Both the position numbers and the translations under genes were made by a program. From the NCBI GenBank assembly GCA_951799405.1, contig OX637334.1, forward strand, positions 5,394,001 to 5,458,000: a DNA stretch of 64,000 nucleotides. The letters run 5' to 3'. Below, in pieces: positions 30,701 through 41,888 of this stretch (positions within the stretch are counted from its first letter, which is position 1; each line of letters opens with the position of its first letter). The notes beneath the pieces are model-generated. The model had not been told where the DNA came from and did no database searches. It saw only the letters and a list, made by a program, of their open reading frames with translations. Source of the DNA: Agapetus fuscipes. Taxonomy: Eukaryota > Arthropoda > Insecta > Trichoptera > Glossosomatidae.

Positions 30701-30972
30701 CGAGGAGATGTAACTCAGAGCCTTGTCGACATTCTGCTCCAGGGTCTGCCAAACTTCCCTGCTAGCCAGAACCCGTGAGTATTCTGGGAATATCTTGAAG
30801 ATACCACATCACGCATGAGGAATTTCATAGAACTGTATTGTAACTTTAAGTCTGTCGTCATATCGCTAGAGGTGGCCAGAGCCTTTGCAGAACTGCTCTC
30901 AAATATCCAAGAAACTGAGCAACAAAGGTCTGAAGAAGTGCAACACGATCAAGACTTGAAAGAGAAATTGTA
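30701..30972 (+). pseudogene. Decayed coding remnant of unknown family
   Basis: One frame reads with few stops over about 270 bases: VDILLQGLPNFPASQNP, one stop, then TSRMRNFIELYCNFKSVV, VARAFAELLSNIQETEQQ and a Glu/Gln-rich end up to TAA at about 30970. I do not recognise the family. The helical, charged end would fit a gag-like or host protein remnant, but this is a guess. Confidence 0.3.
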
Positions 30973-31130
30973 AGCATCTAGAAGTGGCGGCTAATCTGCA
31001 ATGCTGATTTGTAATGTTGGTTTATTAGTTTGCTACATTTTTTGCATAAGAAATTTTTGATTTTTTTTGTATAGATTTCTTTTTTAGGTTTTGTTGTTTT
31101 TTTATACTTAAATGTTATTTATTGCTCGTA
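30973..31130. other. Short AT-rich spacer
   Basis: T-rich sequence leading into R1; nothing recognised. Confidence 0.3.
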
Positions 31131-31382
31131 TTCCTTGACTTATAGGTTGGTATGAGGCTGACCACCCATACTGTAAAAAATGGTTCACTTGGCCAATGTT
31201 ACCCCTGTTTCAGGGAATGTCGGCAAGAGTTGCAGGGCTGCATTTGAGAGTTGCATTTGAGATTGGGTTTTTATATTGTAGGTCGACATGTGCAAGCGCG
31301 AAATTATGCGTGTCTGCTTGTAGGAATGCATGTAATATGAATTTCAAATGATTTATATCTTTGCAAATTAGATTAGGATTTA
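31131..31382 (+). repeat. R1 element, full length, near consensus
   Basis: TTCCTTGACTTATAGGTTGG start, hairpin CCCTGTTTCAGGG (31203-31215), GTCGGCAAGAGTTGCAGGG, GTAGGTCGACATGTGCAAGC (second hairpin lost), GCAAATTAGATTAGGATT tail. GCATTTGAGAGTT is locally doubled. Confidence 0.95.
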
Positions 31383-32459
31383 TATTTAATCCCCTTAGCT
31401 CTTGTTTTTTTATGTCGATCAAAAGTAATTTCCCACGATCAATGTGTAGGTACTAGGCGAATGCGTCTTACGAAAACTGATTATTTATTTTAAAAATATT
31501 CTAAGATAGGTGAGCATATGATCCTTAAGACAATTTTTTGTCAAAGGTCATTTTTTGTCAAAGGTTTTGTTTCAAAAGGTCATCTTTTAATCAAATGGTA
31601 GATAAACCAAACAAGCACTAGAGGGATGATCTGAAGTCAGCCGTAGAAAACTATTAACATTGAAAAATGCACTAAATACAGGAGTGATCAATCTGAAAAA
31701 AAAAGTGCCGGAGAAGGATATACTTATGTCTGTAATTTTTGCATCAAAAATCAACGGGAGGCGTTTTTTTTATACGTCTAACATAATGTCCTCGTCATAG
31801 CCAAATATTTTCATAAAAGGTTTCGCTTATTGTGGCTGGTATTTAGTGCATGTCTGACCTTGAGGTCATCGTCAGATTGTGTAGGAACAGGAGGCGGTTC
31901 TGAAGGGGTCACATGTCCGCATGAAGGAGAGTATGTAGGATGACTCTAATTGCAAAAAAACTGACCAACCAGCAAAGGTATGAAAGAACAGTATTTTGCA
32001 TCACAAGACAAAAGTTTTCGAAAAAACAGATCTGAGGTCTACGATATGAAAACGAGTAAAAATGTGTCAAGTCTTTTTTTTTTTAATTAAAAAATCCACT
32101 TTTAAACCAGACTTTAGCACGTTTTTTTTTTTAAACTTCTGACTTGATTTAAGTTATTCCATACGTGCATCGTTTTGTTGAGAATCTCTTCATACCCACA
32201 GTTTGTTCAGTACTGTTTCTAGAGACATGCCGTCATCGGGCAGGCTTGAGAAGATGTAGGTCGAGCACAATCATACCAGATGCTGCCTCAGCTCTATGTG
32301 AGAGATACATGTATTGTTAAATAATGCTTTTCTTAGCGAGAGATCAAAAATAATGTCTTTGCTCTTGTAACAAAAAGAAAAACCATCATCTTGATTCTCG
32401 TCTAAAGATATCGAGTAAGTTATTCTGGGGTTTTTCTTTTATTTTATAAAAGAAATTAA
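31383..32459. other. Gap
   Basis: A short direct repetition TTTTTTGTCAAAGGTCAT / TTTTTTGTCAAAGGTTTT at 31534-31570. No gene or family recognised in the rest. Confidence 0.35.
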
Positions 32460-32664
32460 TTCCTTGACTTATAGGTTGGTATGAAACTGACCACACATAC
32501 TTGTCACCCCTGTTTCAGGGAAGGTCGGTAAAAGGTGTAGGGCTTATGTTCATTTGAGGTTTGGATTTGTTATTTGTAAAAACGAGCTTAAACGAGTCTG
32601 TTTGTGGGCATGCATTTAATTTGAATTTTAAATGTTAATATATATTTATAACCTATATTAAAGA
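32460..32664 (+). repeat. R1 element, internally shortened
   Basis: TTCCTTGACTTATAGGTTGG, then a deletion to CACCCCTGTTTCAGGGAAGG (hairpin intact), GGCATGCATTTAATTTG and a decayed end. Confidence 0.88.
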
Positions 32665-32677
32665 TAACTATAGAATA

Positions 32678-32930
32678 GTCGGTCAGTTAAGTTGAAATAA
32701 TCCTTGGGTTTCTAACCAGAGACGTAGGGTTTGATCCCCATAAATCGTATCAGAAACGATGTCCCGTTTTGATATTTATTTCATTCCCAAAAAAGCAAAA
32801 AAATAAATAAATAAAGTTCCTTCGGGAGTTACTAAATCCTTTCTCCAAGTGAAATGTTTGGCGTAAGTCTGACTCCTTTATATGTGAAAATAAACAGGTA
32901 TGAAGTTGCATATACGAGTATTTAGATGAA
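32678..32930 (+). repeat. SINE-A, diverged
   Basis: Head decayed (GTCGGTCAGTTAAGTTGAAA), B-box region GTAGGGTTTGATCCCC, GTCCCGTTTTGATATTTATT, TGTTTGGCGTAAGTCTGACT, AAATAAACAGGTATGAAGT. Confidence 0.7.
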
Positions 32931-33443
32931 AGACTGGACAGTTATCCTTCTTTGATCAATATAAATGTAAATTGTAAAGCTATTAAATTCCAACTGTTTG
33001 TGAATTATTATCCAATAATTTTATAATTGGATATTTTATCCATACAAAAAATGTATTCACGATACTCATCTAGTGGAAGCAACTAAATCACACTTATTGC
33101 CATCCACGAACCGCGAAATTTATTCATTGCTATGGTGTGTAATGAGTAAACAGAGTGAAGCGGTGGATTGCTCTAAATCTCATTATGCCATACAACGATT
33201 TGGTAATTTGGTACTTCGATGCATAGGTAGCTTAGGTTCAGAGCAAGACAATTGCTTTTTTTTTAAGAAATTTATGAGAAATAATGAATTATTTTTTGTA
33301 TTCTTGTAAGATAGGAAAACAACAATTTCTTTTACTTTCAAGGATTTAAAACATGTGTTTAATGAAAAACAGACTGAATTCAATAATAATTTAAAAAAGT
33401 ATAAAACCACAGTTTTATATAAAACTAAATACTCACACTCAAA
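32931..33443. other. Gap
   Basis: Only unsupported short open frames (33073-33309 forward, 33183-33527 reverse). The GGTAGCTTAGGTTCAGAGC patch at 33226 looks vaguely tRNA-like but has no second box. Confidence 0.3.
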
Positions 33444-33505
33444 GTCTAGTCGATAGCTCAGTTGTTCAAATTCTAGCGTCTCATGCCAGAGGGCTAGGTT
33501 TAAGT
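33444..33505 (+). repeat. SINE-A head fragment
   Basis: CTAGTCGATAGCTCAGTTGT (A box) and CTCATGCCAGAGGGCTAGGT; the B box is decayed and the body absent. Confidence 0.6.
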
Positions 33506-33693
33506 AAGAATTATGGTCGTTGGACAAATTTACAATTATAATAACTACACAGTTAAAAAAATGGATATTAGACGAACCGTCATAAGAGAACTTACATTAT
33601 TCTCGATGTTTTGTTAACGACGTAGCTAACGTCTTCAGGATACACTTTTTATGCACAACGATTGACGATGAACTGATTTCTAAAAACAACAAC

Positions 33694-34210
33694 TTGGTGG
33701 TCCACAATGGCATATTGGTTCCGACATTGATGTATGGAAGTGAGGCGTGGACAGTTAATGAATGTGAACTGAGTAAAGTATGTACGGTTGAAATGGCTTA
33801 CCTGAGAGCAATGGCTGGAAATACACTGAATGATAGAGTACGTAATGATTGGGTGATGAACGAGTGTGGTATAAAAGAGAATATGAGAATGAAAGTACAA
33901 AAAAGTACGATGAGATGGTTCGGACATCTCGAAAGAATGGATGATGAACGACTACCGAAGAAAGTGTACAAAGGAAATATCAGAGGAAAGCGCGGAAAGG
34001 GAAGGCCGAGGAAAGATGGTTAGACCAAATAGGTGAGATTGCGAAAGAATGGAACCTGCAGAGTGAGAATAAGAGAAGAGTATGTATGAAAAAGGTGATG
34101 AATATTGAGGAAATGAAAGTGGTTTGTAAGGACAGAAAAAAGTGGAGGCGCATCTGCGGAGGTACCGGCCACTCCTAGTGGAACGGCGGCAGGATACAGT
34201 ACAGTACAAC
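33694..34210 (+). pseudogene. LINE-P RT C-terminus with 3' tail
   Basis: PTLMYGSEAWTVNECELSKV, MRWFGHLERMDDERLPKKVY and GKRGKGRPRK up to a frameshift at about 34012-34023. Then, in another frame, WLDQIGEIAKEWNLQS and a Cys-containing end with GGTGHS (stop about 34178). The 3' end CAGGATACAGTACAGTACAA has an ACAGT tail. Same family as 331-2651 but a different subfamily. Confidence 0.9.
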
Positions 34211-34317
34211 TTCACAAATCACTGTTTACCTTGGATTATTTGTTAAGGGTTTGATAATAATACGCTTTAAAAGTGATTTTTTTTATCTATTATTTTTATT
34301 AAACCCTTACCAAATAC

Positions 34318-34590
34318 TCCAGTTATAAGTTTGATCCTCACCAAAAAGACTTCCCATTTTGGTAGGTACTTATTTCATAATCAAAATACCGGCAAAGTTA
34401 ACTCAGCGTTCACCAGAAATAAATGTGAATCAGCCCCCCCTCGGAAGCTGAGTTATCCTCACTACAAATGAAGTAATTGGCGTAAGGCCGATATGAAAAT
34501 CAATTGATTCCCCCAGTCACATGCAACTTCTTCGGGAATAACGCAGTTAGAAGTTGCACCATATCTGCAACTTTGTTGCGTTGCGTTGGT
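34318..34590 (+). repeat. SINE-A, diverged
   Basis: GTTTGATCCTCACCAAAAAG, AATCAAAATACCGGCAAAGT, GCCCCCCCTCGGAAGCTGAG, TTGGCGTAAGGCCGATATG, CTTCTTCGGGAATAACGCAG, CACCATATCTGCAACTTTG. Confidence 0.8.
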
Positions 34591-35064
34591 TTTGTATATT
34601 TACAATTTAAGCACTACACTAAAGGCTGGACATGATGTAAAAATGTTAAAAAAAAAATAGATTCATAATGCTCTAAAAAAACAAAAAATATGCTTACATT
34701 CATAAGTGTAAAGAAAAAGAAAAAGCGAAAATAGAAGAAAAAGAAGAGTGAAAATATTATGTGAAATCACCTTTTGTTTGAAATTCCCTAGAACGAGTTT
34801 GTCTTCCTTCGGTACTAAGCTTCTAATATCTGGATATTGAAATTTCTCTCCTGGACCTTGTTCGGTATAAGCGGAGGCGATAGGCTTGCGTCGAGCTACG
34901 AGTATATTGTGGAAAGTGCGCCACCTTGGGAAAAGAGAGTGAAAAAAAAGTATCTTGCACTGGAAAATAAAGTACAAAATTTACAAAAAAAATCGCATGA
35001 AATTTTTTTTTACGAAAAAGCTGAACAAAAAGGTTAAAACATATGTTTAAAAAATTTGGAATCC
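34591..35064. other. Gap
   Basis: A-rich and GAA-rich patch (34700-34755); no gene recognised. Confidence 0.3.
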
Positions 35065-35288
35065 AATCTAATCTAATATAAGTTGCAAAGATATAAATGT
35101 CATATAAAAAACAGACACGTATAAGTTCGTGCTTGCACAATGCACATGCCGCATGTGAATCTACTACATAAAAACTCAAATCTCAAATGAACATACACCC
35201 TGCAACTCTTGCCGACCTTCCCTGGAACAGGAGTGACATTGGCAAAGTGAACCATTTTCTACAGCATGGGTGGTCAGCCGCATACCAA
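35065..35288 (-). repeat. R1 element with pentamer tail
   Basis: CCAATCTAATCTAATATAAG start, GCACATGCCGCATGTGAATC (hairpin 2 intact), CCTGGAACAGGAGTGACATT, GTGGTCAGCCGCATACCAA. Confidence 0.9.
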
Positions 35289-36114
35289 GAAGAGATGTTC
35301 AAGAATGTTAGCCGTAGGTTAAAAAAAAGGACACAAAAATTATGGATTTAAAGAAAAGAAACATCAAACCTCTAGTCACTCTCATTGGAGAAGAAAATAT
35401 ATCGAAGTTGCATAAAAAAATAAAAAACTGCAAACAATATGCTTACCTCTGAATATTGTGATTATTTTTTCATAAAAACTTGTCTTAAGCACTTTTTTAA
35501 TTTTTCTCAGTTTGACCGTATAACAAAGATATTCCACATTTATGGTAATTATTGCCTTTTTGTTCATCATCTTTTACTATTTTTTTTCAACAAAACGCCA
35601 GGCTATGATCTCTTAAACCTTTATAAACTATTCCTCTATGGAGAATGCAACGTTTGTTATACAATAATAAAATCCTTATCCCAGGACCGATCATTAGAGC
35701 ATACAGACGAAGAAAATGCTCATTTTGAGTATTTTTTTTCATCACCTATTAATTTTCCCTTACCCCAACCTCCCTCGCAGCAAGGCGAGAGCTTGTATGG
35801 AGAAGTTGGTTGGGTAATGTTGCCTTTGGGTGTACTAGCTCTGATGGGAATCTCAGGTGTATGCTGTACGGGGATGCTGTAGCGTTATGCTGGAGAAAGT
35901 ATCGCCGATCAGCCAACATAACTTTAAACAAAATGATGATGAACATAATTCTAAAACATGTTTCAAACATTATCACAAATCATTAGCATTTTCAAATATC
36001 CTTTTGTACTGATTAAACCCAAAGATATTGGTGATGTTTTGCTGCAAACATTGAGGTAGATAAGAGTATAGAAGACGTACTCCCATCAACGTGATCATCA
36101 TCAATGGCATGACA
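35289..36114. other. Gap
   Basis: An open frame of 147 codons at 35439-35882 shows no known motif; its last part (GWVMLPLGVLALMGISGV) is hydrophobic. A GTGATCATCATCAATGG patch at 36091 may be an old LINE-C tail. Confidence 0.35.
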
Positions 36115-36180
36115 TTCTAGCGCCCTTGGAGTGGCTACATCACAAAACGGCACTATAAAGAAATTACCAATTCATCATAT
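36115..36180 (+). repeat. LINE-C 3' tail
   Basis: CTAGCGCCCTTGGAGTGGCT, ACATCACAAAACGGCACTAT, AAAGAAATTACCAATTCATC. Same start and order as 52461-52535. Confidence 0.75.
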
Positions 36181-36242
36181 ATGAAGACTACAAGAGAAAT
36201 AACAAGGAATGTCAGTTGAAAAACATTATGAATCTATATAAT

Positions 36243-36480
36243 TTAATCTAATCTAAGCTGCAAAGATATATATCATTTAAGATTTATATTAAATGCATTC
36301 CCACAAGCAGAAATGTATAATTTCGCGCTTGCACATGCCGCATGTGGACCTACAATATAAAAACCCAATCTCAAATGAACATAAGCCCTTCAACTCCTGC
36401 CGTCCTTCCCTGAAACAGGGGTGACATTGGCAAAGTGAAGCATTTTTTTTACAGCCGCATACCAACCTATAAGTCAAGAA
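36243..36480 (-). repeat. R1 element with pentamer tail
   Basis: TAATCTAATCTAAGCTGCAA, CACATGCCGCATGTGG and CCCTGAAACAGGG (both hairpins intact), then a deletion before GCCGCATACCAACCTATAAG. Confidence 0.92.
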
Positions 36481-36609
36481 AATCAAAATGATTAATTTGA
36501 AATCATGTTTATTGCTTGTAACAAAAAACCGTAAATACCGCCATAAACTGTGATAGCGACTGTGTTTGCATTACACTTTACAGTTAGATTAAATATGATA
36601 TTGTCACCT

Positions 36610-36676
36610 CAAACACTTAACACTGAATAAGTCCTGATTCACTTTGTTGAGAAATCGTGGATTACACATTTAATTG
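36610..36676. mobile_element. MITE-M end fragment
   Basis: AACACTGAATAAGTCCTGAT, then TTGAGAAATCGTGGATTACA, the inverse of the ATCCACGATTTCTCA...CTTATTCAGT end at about 5051-5090. An R1 end (GCAACTTAGATTATGGATTA) follows at about 36719. Confidence 0.6.
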
Positions 36677-37192
36677 TGTGCACCTTGTTTTAGAAAGTCA
36701 AATCATAACAATGTCTTTGCAACTTAGATTATGGATTATAGACTACAGAAGGTATGAAGTTAATATTTGCCATGTTATATTTAGTCTCTACATATTATTT
36801 TGTTTCATGTGTGAGTTTAAGCGAGATGCTTCACACTGGGGTTATAGTTTCTTGTATGCAGATGAAGCCCGAGGGCTTGCTTGTGTTTCGGCGGACTTTA
36901 GCTGTGGAAAGATTCGCATCCGGATAGCGGAAGCTTGTTCTACGTACATTGTGTAATGGCTGTTATTATTGCTCGTGTGTTCAAGCTGGAGTTGGGTTGG
37001 GCAAGGTAAGGCAGGGTGGATGGAAACTGCACAGGGTTTGACAATTCTGTGTTAAAAATATTGTAGCACGGAAACGCAGTTTAATTAAACAAGGCTTATG
37101 CGTATCTGCGTATATTTTTTTCATACTTATTTTTTACTTTTAACTTAATTTTATTTAAATAAAGCGAAATTAATACGACCGTAGAAATCGCC
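36677..37192. other. Gap
   Basis: A forward frame at 36657-36956 begins in MITE-M, crosses an R1 end and shows no motif. Nothing else recognised. Confidence 0.35.
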
Positions 37193-37245
37193 GTCTAAAA
37201 AGTTAAACTGAGCAAGTGCTCAATTACTGATTTGAGGATTTGAGA
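37193..37245. mobile_element. MITE-M end fragment
   Basis: AAAAAGTTAAACTGAGCAAG then TCAATTACTGATTTGAGGAT, like the left end of the copy at 42232. It abuts a LINE-P fragment. Confidence 0.5.
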
Positions 37246-37500
37246 AATAATGAATGATGATAGACTGAGGAAGTGTGAAAGGAAAAAGAGGTAAGGGACT
37301 ACCGAAAAAAGTATTAGGTGATCAGGTTGAGGAGATTGTGAAAGAATGTGATATACAAAGTGAGTGTAAAAGAGGAAAATGTATGAAAAAGGTGATGGAT
37401 ATGAATGTTTTGAAAGATATATGTAAGGATAAGAAGAAATGGAGGCAGCTCTGCATCGATGCAGGAATCGAAATACTTGGATGGATTCGGAGCGTTCAAA
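37246..37500 (+). pseudogene. LINE-P C-terminus fragment
   Basis: VKGKRGKGLPKKVLGDQVEE, then KECDIQSECKRGKCMKKVMD, then LKDICKDKKKWRQLC. This is the last 75 or so residues of ORF2 and is open through the fragment; the family's final tail is not preserved. Confidence 0.85.
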
Positions 37501-37579
37501 TATAAAAAAAAAACAGTTAACATAAACCAAAATAATTCCAGATTATTTTTATACTTAAAAATGTATAATCCGCGTGTAA

Positions 37580-37750
37580 GCTGAGCTTAGATGTATTGAT
37601 ATTCAAGGCTCATATTTAAAGTACGTCGATAAGCAAATACGTCTAAGTTCGTGCTTACACATACCGATGCGCACTTACAAAATAAACTAAACACAAATGA
37701 GCACAGACCTTGCAAATCCTGACGCTTTTTCTCTGAAGCAAGTTTAACTG
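37580..37750 (-). repeat. R1 element, decayed
   Basis: TTGATATTCAAGGCTCATAT, AAGTTCGTGCTTACACATAC, CACAAATGAGCACAGACCTT, TTTTTCTCTGAAGCAAG. Confidence 0.65.
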
Positions 37751-38284
37751 CATTATAAAAAAAAACAACATGAAATTTCCATTTGACCATATTTTATTAA
37801 GTAAGTCCTGAATATTGATTGGATTGATTGTATATTCCGTGATCTGTGAGATTGATTGATTTACCAAATTAATAAAATGAAGAAATGAACAAAGGACATT
37901 AACGAATGAAAAAAATAACACCAAACGAACTATTTTATTTCCTTATTTTTATTTTATTTGGATAATCTACCCGGAGTATTCCTCTACCCACCCCTTCCTT
38001 CTCAATTGTACACAAACTACCCTCGCTGTAAACTGCCCGGGGCTATGAGGCGAGCTAATGCAGACAGCGCTACCATGTGGAAAATGTCAGATAGGGCAAA
38101 TTTTAAACTACACAATTGCCGGCGTTAAATAAACTAATTCACTTAAAATTTCATCACCAACGTTGCATTAAAAAGTAAATGAAAGATATTAATGTTAATT
38201 AAACTTAAGTTTCACAAATAAGATTGTTATTTAATATTGCCATGGAAAAGGTCATACGCTAGTCCGGGATATAAAACTTTGGTA
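37751..38284. other. Gap
   Basis: AT-rich up to 37970, then a GC-richer segment 37975-38070 (CTGCCCGGGGCTATGAGGCG). No frame or motif supports an exon. Confidence 0.35.
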
Positions 38285-38690
38285 CAACATTGAAAAGAGA
38301 AAAATTAAAGCTTTAGAAATGTGGTGCTGGAGGTTCATGTTCTGAATCTCATGAACGGCTAGAAGTACCAACAAGTTCATTTGTCAAGAGTTACGTTTAG
38401 AAGGCTTGGCTCTGGCCAGTATATGTACACGCCGTAATTTTTAGTTTTTTGGACACGTTGTCCGTGACAATGAGGATAGCTGGAACGACTGGTTGTGACC
38501 AGTGGATTGGAGGGAAAAAGAGGAAGAGAGAGATCCTCCATACGATGGATCGATGAAGTGAAGACAGCAGCAGGCACTTCGGTGGTTGGATTGCCGTGGG
38601 CAGCGCTGTAAAGAGAGAACTGGATAAAAGTGGTTGTTTCCACGCGGGTCACAACCCTCAGCAATGAGAAACAAGATTAAGAAGACAACA
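38285..38690 (+). pseudogene. RTE/BovB-like LINE RT C-terminus
   Basis: LEMWCWRFMF, then LRLEGLALASICTRRN, FGHVVRDNEDSWNDWL and PPYDGSM, followed by a W-rich end (about 38590-38630). This is the usual order in RTE ORF2 C-termini. Several frameshifts and stops. Confidence 0.75.
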
Positions 38691-40639
38691 TTTAACAACT
38701 CACTTTCTAATCCTATGATAAGATTATGACCTTGAAATTATGGCAAAAACACAGTAGGAGCTACATACATGAGGAATTTTGTAAGTTAGAGCCAAAAGCA
38801 AATAATTCTTGACTCATTTTAAATGAAGACCAAACAAAATCTGAGGGATACCTGGGCAGCTGAACGCAAACCCAGATAGGTGACTACATGTTTGAAACTT
38901 TGAAAAGCTTTCTCTAAGAGTTTTGATTGAAAATAAAAATAGAACGAAATAAGACATTAAATGGAGAGTATTGCCAACTAATCGTACATATTTCAACCTC
39001 ATAATTCACGACTTCAACAATCGCAAACTCGTTAAACTACTCTCTACAAAAGACTGATTCAACTTGTCTTCATACATTCCTCATTATTTTTATTATCACA
39101 TATTACGCCTGTGAAATCTAAAATATGACCAAGCATGACCAAAGCTTTCTCAACATCTTTAAAAGGCAAATTCATCGCCACATTTACGGTAAAATAAAGA
39201 ACGGGAACACATGGTGGAGAATATACAATTTTTAACGATACTCCTTTTCCACATTCTTTAAACCATATTATAAACATCTTGTGAACTCTTTTCCCACTTC
39301 TTATTACACTTGTTTTTCTCGTCTGAAGTATTTTAACGTAAGTTCACACATGACTAGTAGACCCCAAGTGTTTTATTTGCCAACATTTGCGACCTTAGGG
39401 TCACCGTAACCTACCTGTTGGACTTAGAAGTGTACTCTCAGTTGCTGTCCTTATCTGTCTTTTTGACGGTCATTTCGTGTATTAAATCTAAGCCTCAATA
39501 TTCGTAGTCAATTTTTCAAACAAACATTTAGTGATCGAAGGTTTTTTTTTTATCAATTTGTAGATCTGTGTATTTGATCTTCTCTTGGCTGAAAATTTTC
39601 AAAAATACATACACCTTGAAGAACTTACACACTTTATCATAGTTTTACTTGTGAGTTGTGTCATCGTTCAGTCATATAAGGATTTTGATCTTTGGATGAA
39701 TGATATTATAATATAACAGTAAGGAATAGCGAGCTATTTCAGAAGGTTCACCCAACTGCAAAAAATTCAAGCCCTCATATTTACAGAAATAGAATTCAAC
39801 CCGATCTTACACCAGCTTTAATGATATTTTTTCTGATGATTCTATTCTTCTTGTTTCTCCCCGATCCTCCAACTTCTCCTTTTTTTTTAAACAAAGTATG
39901 ACGTCGTAAATAAACCGGTCTGTCATACATAATATTATTTCTAGCACCTTTGGTTATTTTATTTACTTCTTACCTCAGTAGCTGTAAGCCCAAAAACCAT
40001 GCGATTTCAGTATTTTTTTTCAGTGTTTTTTTCCAAAGGAAAGCCGGGGACCCTGCGCAAGTGCAGTATCCCTAAATCATATCATATTTGTTATCTCAGC
40101 TATCACATCGATTCAAATTCGTTACAATTCATTCAATCGGTATCAACCATCACACCCACTTGACCAAAACAAATACGTACGTACCTTGAGGTGTTTGTGT
40201 ATGACCCTAGAGATGGGGTATCCTGACGACCCTAGCACGTCCGACCCCAATACAATATTAAGGTAAGGTCCAGGCAATATCAGTACATCAGTTCTGTACT
40301 CAAAGTATAAAACATAACGCTTCAACTTAAGCATACTTAGTTACAAAATGCGTGTAAATTAAAACGCTCATCACTGGCGCTGTTGAAGTTTTTATATGTT
40401 TTTTGGTAAGCGCTATGGTTGAGCTGAAACGTGACGTTCTGACCTAGAGGTGAAATGGACACGTAATGTCTGAACTTTACAGTATTTGTTATTCTGTGTA
40501 ACAACACTGGCAAATTTTGAAGATTCTAAATACACAAACTAGTCCCTGTTAAAACTTTTAATTCTATCGACATCTAGTATAATCATGTACAAATAAATTA
40601 CTTATTCAAAAACCAATAAAATTATAATCTTTGAACAAC
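38691..40639. other. Long gap
   Basis: No repeat or gene recognised in about 2 kb. A reverse frame (39059-39277) has a plausible protein look but no motif. 40375-40460 (GCGCTATGGTTGAGCTGAAA) resembles about 51885-51920 (ACGCTATGGTTGAGAGCAAG). Confidence 0.4.
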
Positions 40640-40756
40640 GCTGGAGATCTGCTTTCCGGGATCTCTGGCCGTGATCTTGGAAGCTGGAGCTTCCGGAAAT
40701 TTCGCCCATGTCTACGATAGGTCTCTTCAACAGATCCCGGAAAGCAATTCTCCAGC
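40640..40756. repeat. Inverted-repeat (stem-loop) element
   Basis: A 25-base left arm (40640-40664, GCTGGAGATCTGCTTTCCGG...) pairs with 40732-40756 with two mismatches. A smaller perfect hairpin GGAAGCT-GG-AGCTTCC lies inside at 40679-40694. GC-rich against its surroundings. Confidence 0.85.
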
Positions 40757-41315
40757 ATCTTCAGACGGCCGTGTAAGCACCTAATCATTGAACAATGTTA
40801 TTAAATCATTCTGCATAAATTCAATAAATGTAGTTTTTGCCTCCATTATGATATACAAGTTACATTATTTCTGGATTTGCTAGACGTCGTTTTTTTACTT
40901 TTTTGTAAACAAAATATAATAACACCTTAATTGCCCAGATGTGGTTTTGTTTACTTTCATTCCAATTTATTATTATACTATCATTCAGAATTCATTGACT
41001 TTTGAAACGAATAGACAAGTTGGTGCTTTTGTTAAAATGTAAGCTACATACCTAACTAGGTACTTTGAAAATAAATGTGAAAAAATCAAGATGTATTTTA
41101 TTAAAGGCAACAACGAACCCTTATCAAACTATAGTCCACAATAATTACGTTCTGGCAGACCACATTTTTTCTAAGTTCCCAAAAGCAATCTTTCTGAGAT
41201 TTTTTTTTCAAATATGATATCCTTATATTTTTAAAAGTAGGTTCATTTTTGTCCAAAAGAATATTTGCCGCATGTTGCGTGTGGAATACAATCGTAAGGA
41301 TATTATAGCCCCTTT
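40757..41315. other. Gap
   Basis: AT-rich, no feature recognised. Confidence 0.3.
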
Positions 41316-41480
41316 CAACTGAAGAAGGACTTGTTTTCATTTCTTGTAAAAGCTGAGTAAACCTTGACGGTATTTTATTTTGTGTTTGAAATAAACACCT
41401 AAAACGGAAATGATTTTTGATACCCTATGGGCGTTGAACCCTAGCACTTTGGGAAGAATCTGAGATACCAGATCTCTATT
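41316..41480 (-). repeat. SINE-A fragment
   Basis: TTTTCATTTCTTGTAAAAGC, TGAGTAAACCTTGACGGTAT, GGAAATGATTTTTGATACCC, GGGCGTTGAACCCTAGCAC (decayed B-box region). Confidence 0.75.
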
Positions 41481-41611
41481 GTTTAAATTAATAGTACACA
41501 TTCCCTTAACAACACGGCACGATGATGTCACATATTTTTTTCCAGTTTATTTCTGCTAACTTGACCATCGATGGAAGATTTTTGGGGATAAACAATTGAT
41601 TTCTATGGTTT

Positions 41612-41790
41612 TTATTCAGTAGCTGAGGGGGAGAGATCTGTTGCAATTGCCATGTAAGGCTGCCGGTTCGAATACCAACTCGCCTGATATACTTTAGTGA
41701 TTGGCTGTGTGCTGGGTTAATAATGAAAATAAATCGCTTACCGATACACAGTTGGGCCTCGCCTTGCATAATGGCAAAGGAACTTTTAGT
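41612..41790 (+). repeat. SINE-D: another tRNA-derived element
   Basis: TCAGTAGCTGAGGGGGAGAG (A-box-like), then CTGCCGGTTCGAATACCAAC (B box) about 30 bases on, then a body with TGATTGGCTGTGTGCTGGG. Only one copy seen, so the family assignment rests on the tRNA-like head. Confidence 0.5.
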
Positions 41791-41888
41791 ACGAAGCCTG
41801 TTTGGCGAAATAAATTAACGGCGTTAATCTCATACAGCAAAGTCATGGCTCATCCGCAGCCCACAGTGAATTTTTCAAACGAGGTTCC

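Noticed and set aside
35439..35882. A 147-codon forward frame as a gene
   Set aside because: Leu/Phe-rich from AT-rich DNA, no domain recognised, hydrophobic end not enough to support a membrane protein.
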